From positions 1-8,228 of the forward strand of contig DAOVTU010000102.1 of the NCBI GenBank assembly GCA_030632925.1: 8,228 bases of DNA. Direction: 5' to 3'. The translations under genes were made by a program, and so were the position numbers. Below are positions 6,446-8,228 of the stretch, in pieces; position 1 is the stretch's first letter, and every line of letters begins with the position of its first letter. The stretch comes from Candidatus Krumholzibacteriia bacterium. GTDB taxonomy: Bacteria > Krumholzibacteriota > Krumholzibacteriia > LZORAL124-64-63. The notes below the pieces were generated by a model. That model did not search any database. It was not told the DNA's origin and saw only the letters and a list, made by a program, of their open reading frames with translations.

Positions 6446-7063
6446 TTATTTGCTAGCAAAAGTTCCTCGAAGCACCCCCATAGTGGGAAGAAGTTGTCCA
6501 TTCCCAGGGTCAGATTCCCCTTGTTGATCACGCCACTGGTAAATATACCAGAAATTGCTCTCCAAGCGAAATGTAATTATCGCAGAGCCCCGGTACCTGG
6601 TAACCGAGTTATCGGCATTATTGGTCACCGTTAAATCATAAATCACGTTTTCCCACTCCACCTCGGTGCCGGAATCGGGCGGGACGATGAACTCGTCGTT
6701 CTTGATTTGGGCACTTATCGTGACCCCGCTGTTGTAGAAGTTGTTGATGAACGACACTTCTTTTTCGCGGTTCCAGCCCGGGAACACACCGGGAAACTGG
6801 CTCTCGGAATCAGTATCGGGAATGTAGATGAAATCCACCTGACTGATGTTGTCTTCCCAGCCCGGCGCGTGGGTGGCCTCGAGGGATTTTTCGAGATTGG
6901 CCCACACATTTGCTGATGAAACTTTATCGAAATAGGTCACCGTTGTGCCAGTGGCCGGGTCGGCGGCTTCACGGGGATCAAAAAAGCATCCGCTGAGCGA
7001 ACCGCTGATCATGACCAGCCCCAGCAGCAACATCAGCCAATAATTTTGGTTCCTCTTAATCAT
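6446..7063 (-). CDS. Putative outer-membrane lipoprotein, NTF2-like
   Basis: This 205-residue protein has a basic N-terminus (MIKRNQ), a hydrophobic core (about 9-22) and the lipobox LSGC, with lipidation expected at C26. The mature part resembles a small helix-plus-curved-sheet (NTF2-like) domain: a helical NVWANLEKSLEA (52-63), VDFIYIPD (76-83), strand-rich VTISAQIKNDEFIV (114-127), and the ending SNFWYIYQWRDQQG (169-182), the W-I-x-x-W-x-D pattern common in such lipoproteins. Its role is unknown. The start ATG directly follows the TAG stop of the barrel gene (TAGATG), and its GGGAG ribosome-binding site (7070-7074) lies inside that gene, so the two are probably translationally coupled and made together. 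It is likely a distant paralogue of the lipoprotein at 5702-6334. Confidence 0.82.
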   Translation of the reverse strand: MIKRNQNYWLMLLLGLVMISGSLSGCFFDPREAADPATGTTVTYFDKVSSANVWANLEKSLEATHAPGWEDNISQVDFIYIPDTDSESQFPGVFPGWNREKEVSFINNFYNSGVTISAQIKNDEFIVPPDSGTEVEWENVIYDLTVTNNADNSVTRYRGSAIITFRLESNFWYIYQWRDQQGESDPGNGQLLPTMGVLRGTFASK

Positions 7064-8228
7064 CTAGAACTCCCACTTCAGCCACACGTCGGCTTCCCAG
7101 TAGTTGGCGCTGGTTGCCGAAACGCTGGGGCCGAAGGCGTTGAATTTTTTGACCAGGGCCGAAAGCGTGATGGACTTGCGCCAGGTCCTGTTCACCTTGG
7201 TACCAAGCCACAACTCGCCCGAATATTCAGTCGATTCGGTGGTCACCCGGCCCAAGGTTTCCCGGATGTCCTTGGTGCGGTAGGTCGCCGCCTCCATGGT
7301 CACACCGCTCATCACCTGGAATGTCATGGCCATATCCAGCTTGCCGATGGTCTGGTTCAGGTCCTTGTTGTAAAACGCCCCACCGGTCGCATCGGTTCCG
7401 GCCTTGGTGGCGTTGAACTTCTTGTTGAAGTCATGCCGCAGCGTAACCTGCAACCGCTCCGTCGGATACAGCGTCACCTTGGTCGTCAGGTTGCTGCGTT
7501 TGTTGTAGTTGTCGTCGCGGCTGACACTCTCCAGATGCGAAAACACATAGTCGGTGTACTGGATGTAGACCCGATAGCTTTGATCCCAGGTCATCCAGCG
7601 TGAAACGTACCACGTGTAACTCGGCGTGATGTCGTACGAGTCCTTGATGTTGTTGTTGGAAGAGCGCGTATCGCGGATGGCGATGTCCTGGGTCTGGCGG
7701 TAGATGTACACCATCTTGGTCTGAAAAACCCCCCGCCACTTGCGTTCCAACTGCACACTGAAATCGTTTTGCAGGCGGTCCTTGTCGTTCTGGTTGTGCT
7801 CGAACTGCGCGATGTCCTGGCTCAGGCCCTGATGGTAGCGCAATCGAAAATTGGTCTCCTTGACGAAGGGCCGCAGCCAGACAAATTCCAGATCGCGCAG
7901 CTTGTTGTACTGCCGCCCCCGGTTACTGGTCGCGCCCTGGATGCGCTGGTCGTCCCACTTCCAACCGTATTCGTACATGACCGAAACCGAATCGGCCCCA
8001 ACCATGATGCCCGTCTGCAACTCCATTTTGTCGACCTGGCGTTCCTTCAGGCCCTGTCCACTGGCAGCGTAGTTCAGGTCGTCAGTGGTGCGACTGGCCT
8101 TGCCCTGAAAAGTCAGCGGACCAGCGACAAAGTTGTTCATCACTTCGATGGTCATGGCGTCCTTGGACTCCAGCTCGTTGACCACCTTCAGATCTTCATC
8201 CACGCCCAGAGTATCGATCAGGCCGTTG
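7064..8228 (-). CDS. Outer-membrane beta-barrel protein, C-terminal part (start outside window)
   Basis: The open frame runs through base 8228 without a stop, so the N-terminus lies outside; 387 residues are visible. A GTG at 8201-8203 is in frame, but the reading continues upstream (...NGLIDTLG) and no ribosome-binding site is evident, so I treat it as internal. The visible part is almost entirely short alternating polar/hydrophobic strands rich in Tyr, Trp, Arg and Asn (for example SVSVMYEYGWKW and YRVYIQYTDYVF) joined by polar turns. It ends in ADVWLKWEF, a C-terminal strand with terminal Phe that fits the beta-signal read by the BAM assembly machine. I do not recognise a specific family; transport or a structural role are both possible. 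It lies directly upstream of, and abuts, a lipoprotein gene, suggesting the two act together in the outer membrane. Confidence 0.78.
   Translation of the reverse strand, partial: NGLIDTLGVDEDLKVVNELESKDAMTIEVMNNFVAGPLTFQGKASRTTDDLNYAASGQGLKERQVDKMELQTGIMVGADSVSVMYEYGWKWDDQRIQGATSNRGRQYNKLRDLEFVWLRPFVKETNFRLRYHQGLSQDIAQFEHNQNDKDRLQNDFSVQLERKWRGVFQTKMVYIYRQTQDIAIRDTRSSNNNIKDSYDITPSYTWYVSRWMTWDQSYRVYIQYTDYVFSHLESVSRDDNYNKRSNLTTKVTLYPTERLQVTLRHDFNKKFNATKAGTDATGGAFYNKDLNQTIGKLDMAMTFQVMSGVTMEAATYRTKDIRETLGRVTTESTEYSGELWLGTKVNRTWRKSITLSALVKKFNAFGPSVSATSANYWEADVWLKWEF

Noticed and set aside
8201..8203. GTG as the true start of the barrel protein
   Set aside because: The frame stays open to the window edge, no ribosome-binding site precedes the GTG, and a signal peptide, which a barrel protein needs, is absent after it.

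Overview
The window comes from a Gram-negative (diderm) bacterium of moderately high GC. It encodes two lipoproteins with clear lipoboxes, an outer-membrane beta-barrel protein ending in an aromatic beta-signal, and the inner-membrane SecDF secretion motor. The style of the genes (small NTF2-like lipoproteins beside a barrel protein, a DUF362 ferredoxin-type protein, a periplasmic divergent polysaccharide deacetylase) resembles genomes of uncultured FCB-related lineages such as Krumholzibacteriota or Eisenbacteria. That placement is a weak inference from family recollection, not a measured result.

All seven genes lie on the minus strand, so transcription runs from the right edge to the left. 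From right to left: (i) the C-terminal part of an outer-membrane barrel protein (7064-8228, start outside the window); its stop codon directly abuts the start of an NTF2-like lipoprotein (6446-7063); after 111 bp comes a second, similar lipoprotein (5702-6334), closed by a strong intrinsic terminator (5643-5670). (ii) A candidate promoter and hairpin leader precede a membrane-anchored divergent polysaccharide deacetylase (4016-5530), followed one base later by a DUF362 protein with two 4Fe-4S motifs (2929-4014). (iii) A 217-bp spacer holds candidate promoters and a terminator-like hairpin, then secD (984-2711), a 90-bp spacer with three small hairpins, and secF (1-893, cut by the left edge).

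Functionally the window is an envelope-biogenesis neighbourhood: SecDF drives protein export through SecYEG, the deacetylase is predicted to act on an envelope glycan in the periplasm, and the barrel and lipoproteins would sit in the outer membrane. The DUF362 iron-sulfur protein looks cytosolic and its role is unknown. No gap without a gene exceeds 300 bases. I saw no tRNA, rRNA, CRISPR array, insertion sequence or attachment site. Nothing here is a clearly new system. The least explained parts are the barrel plus two-lipoprotein cluster, the coupled deacetylase/iron-sulfur pair, the insertions in SecD and in the deacetylase, and the structured leaders around secD and secF.
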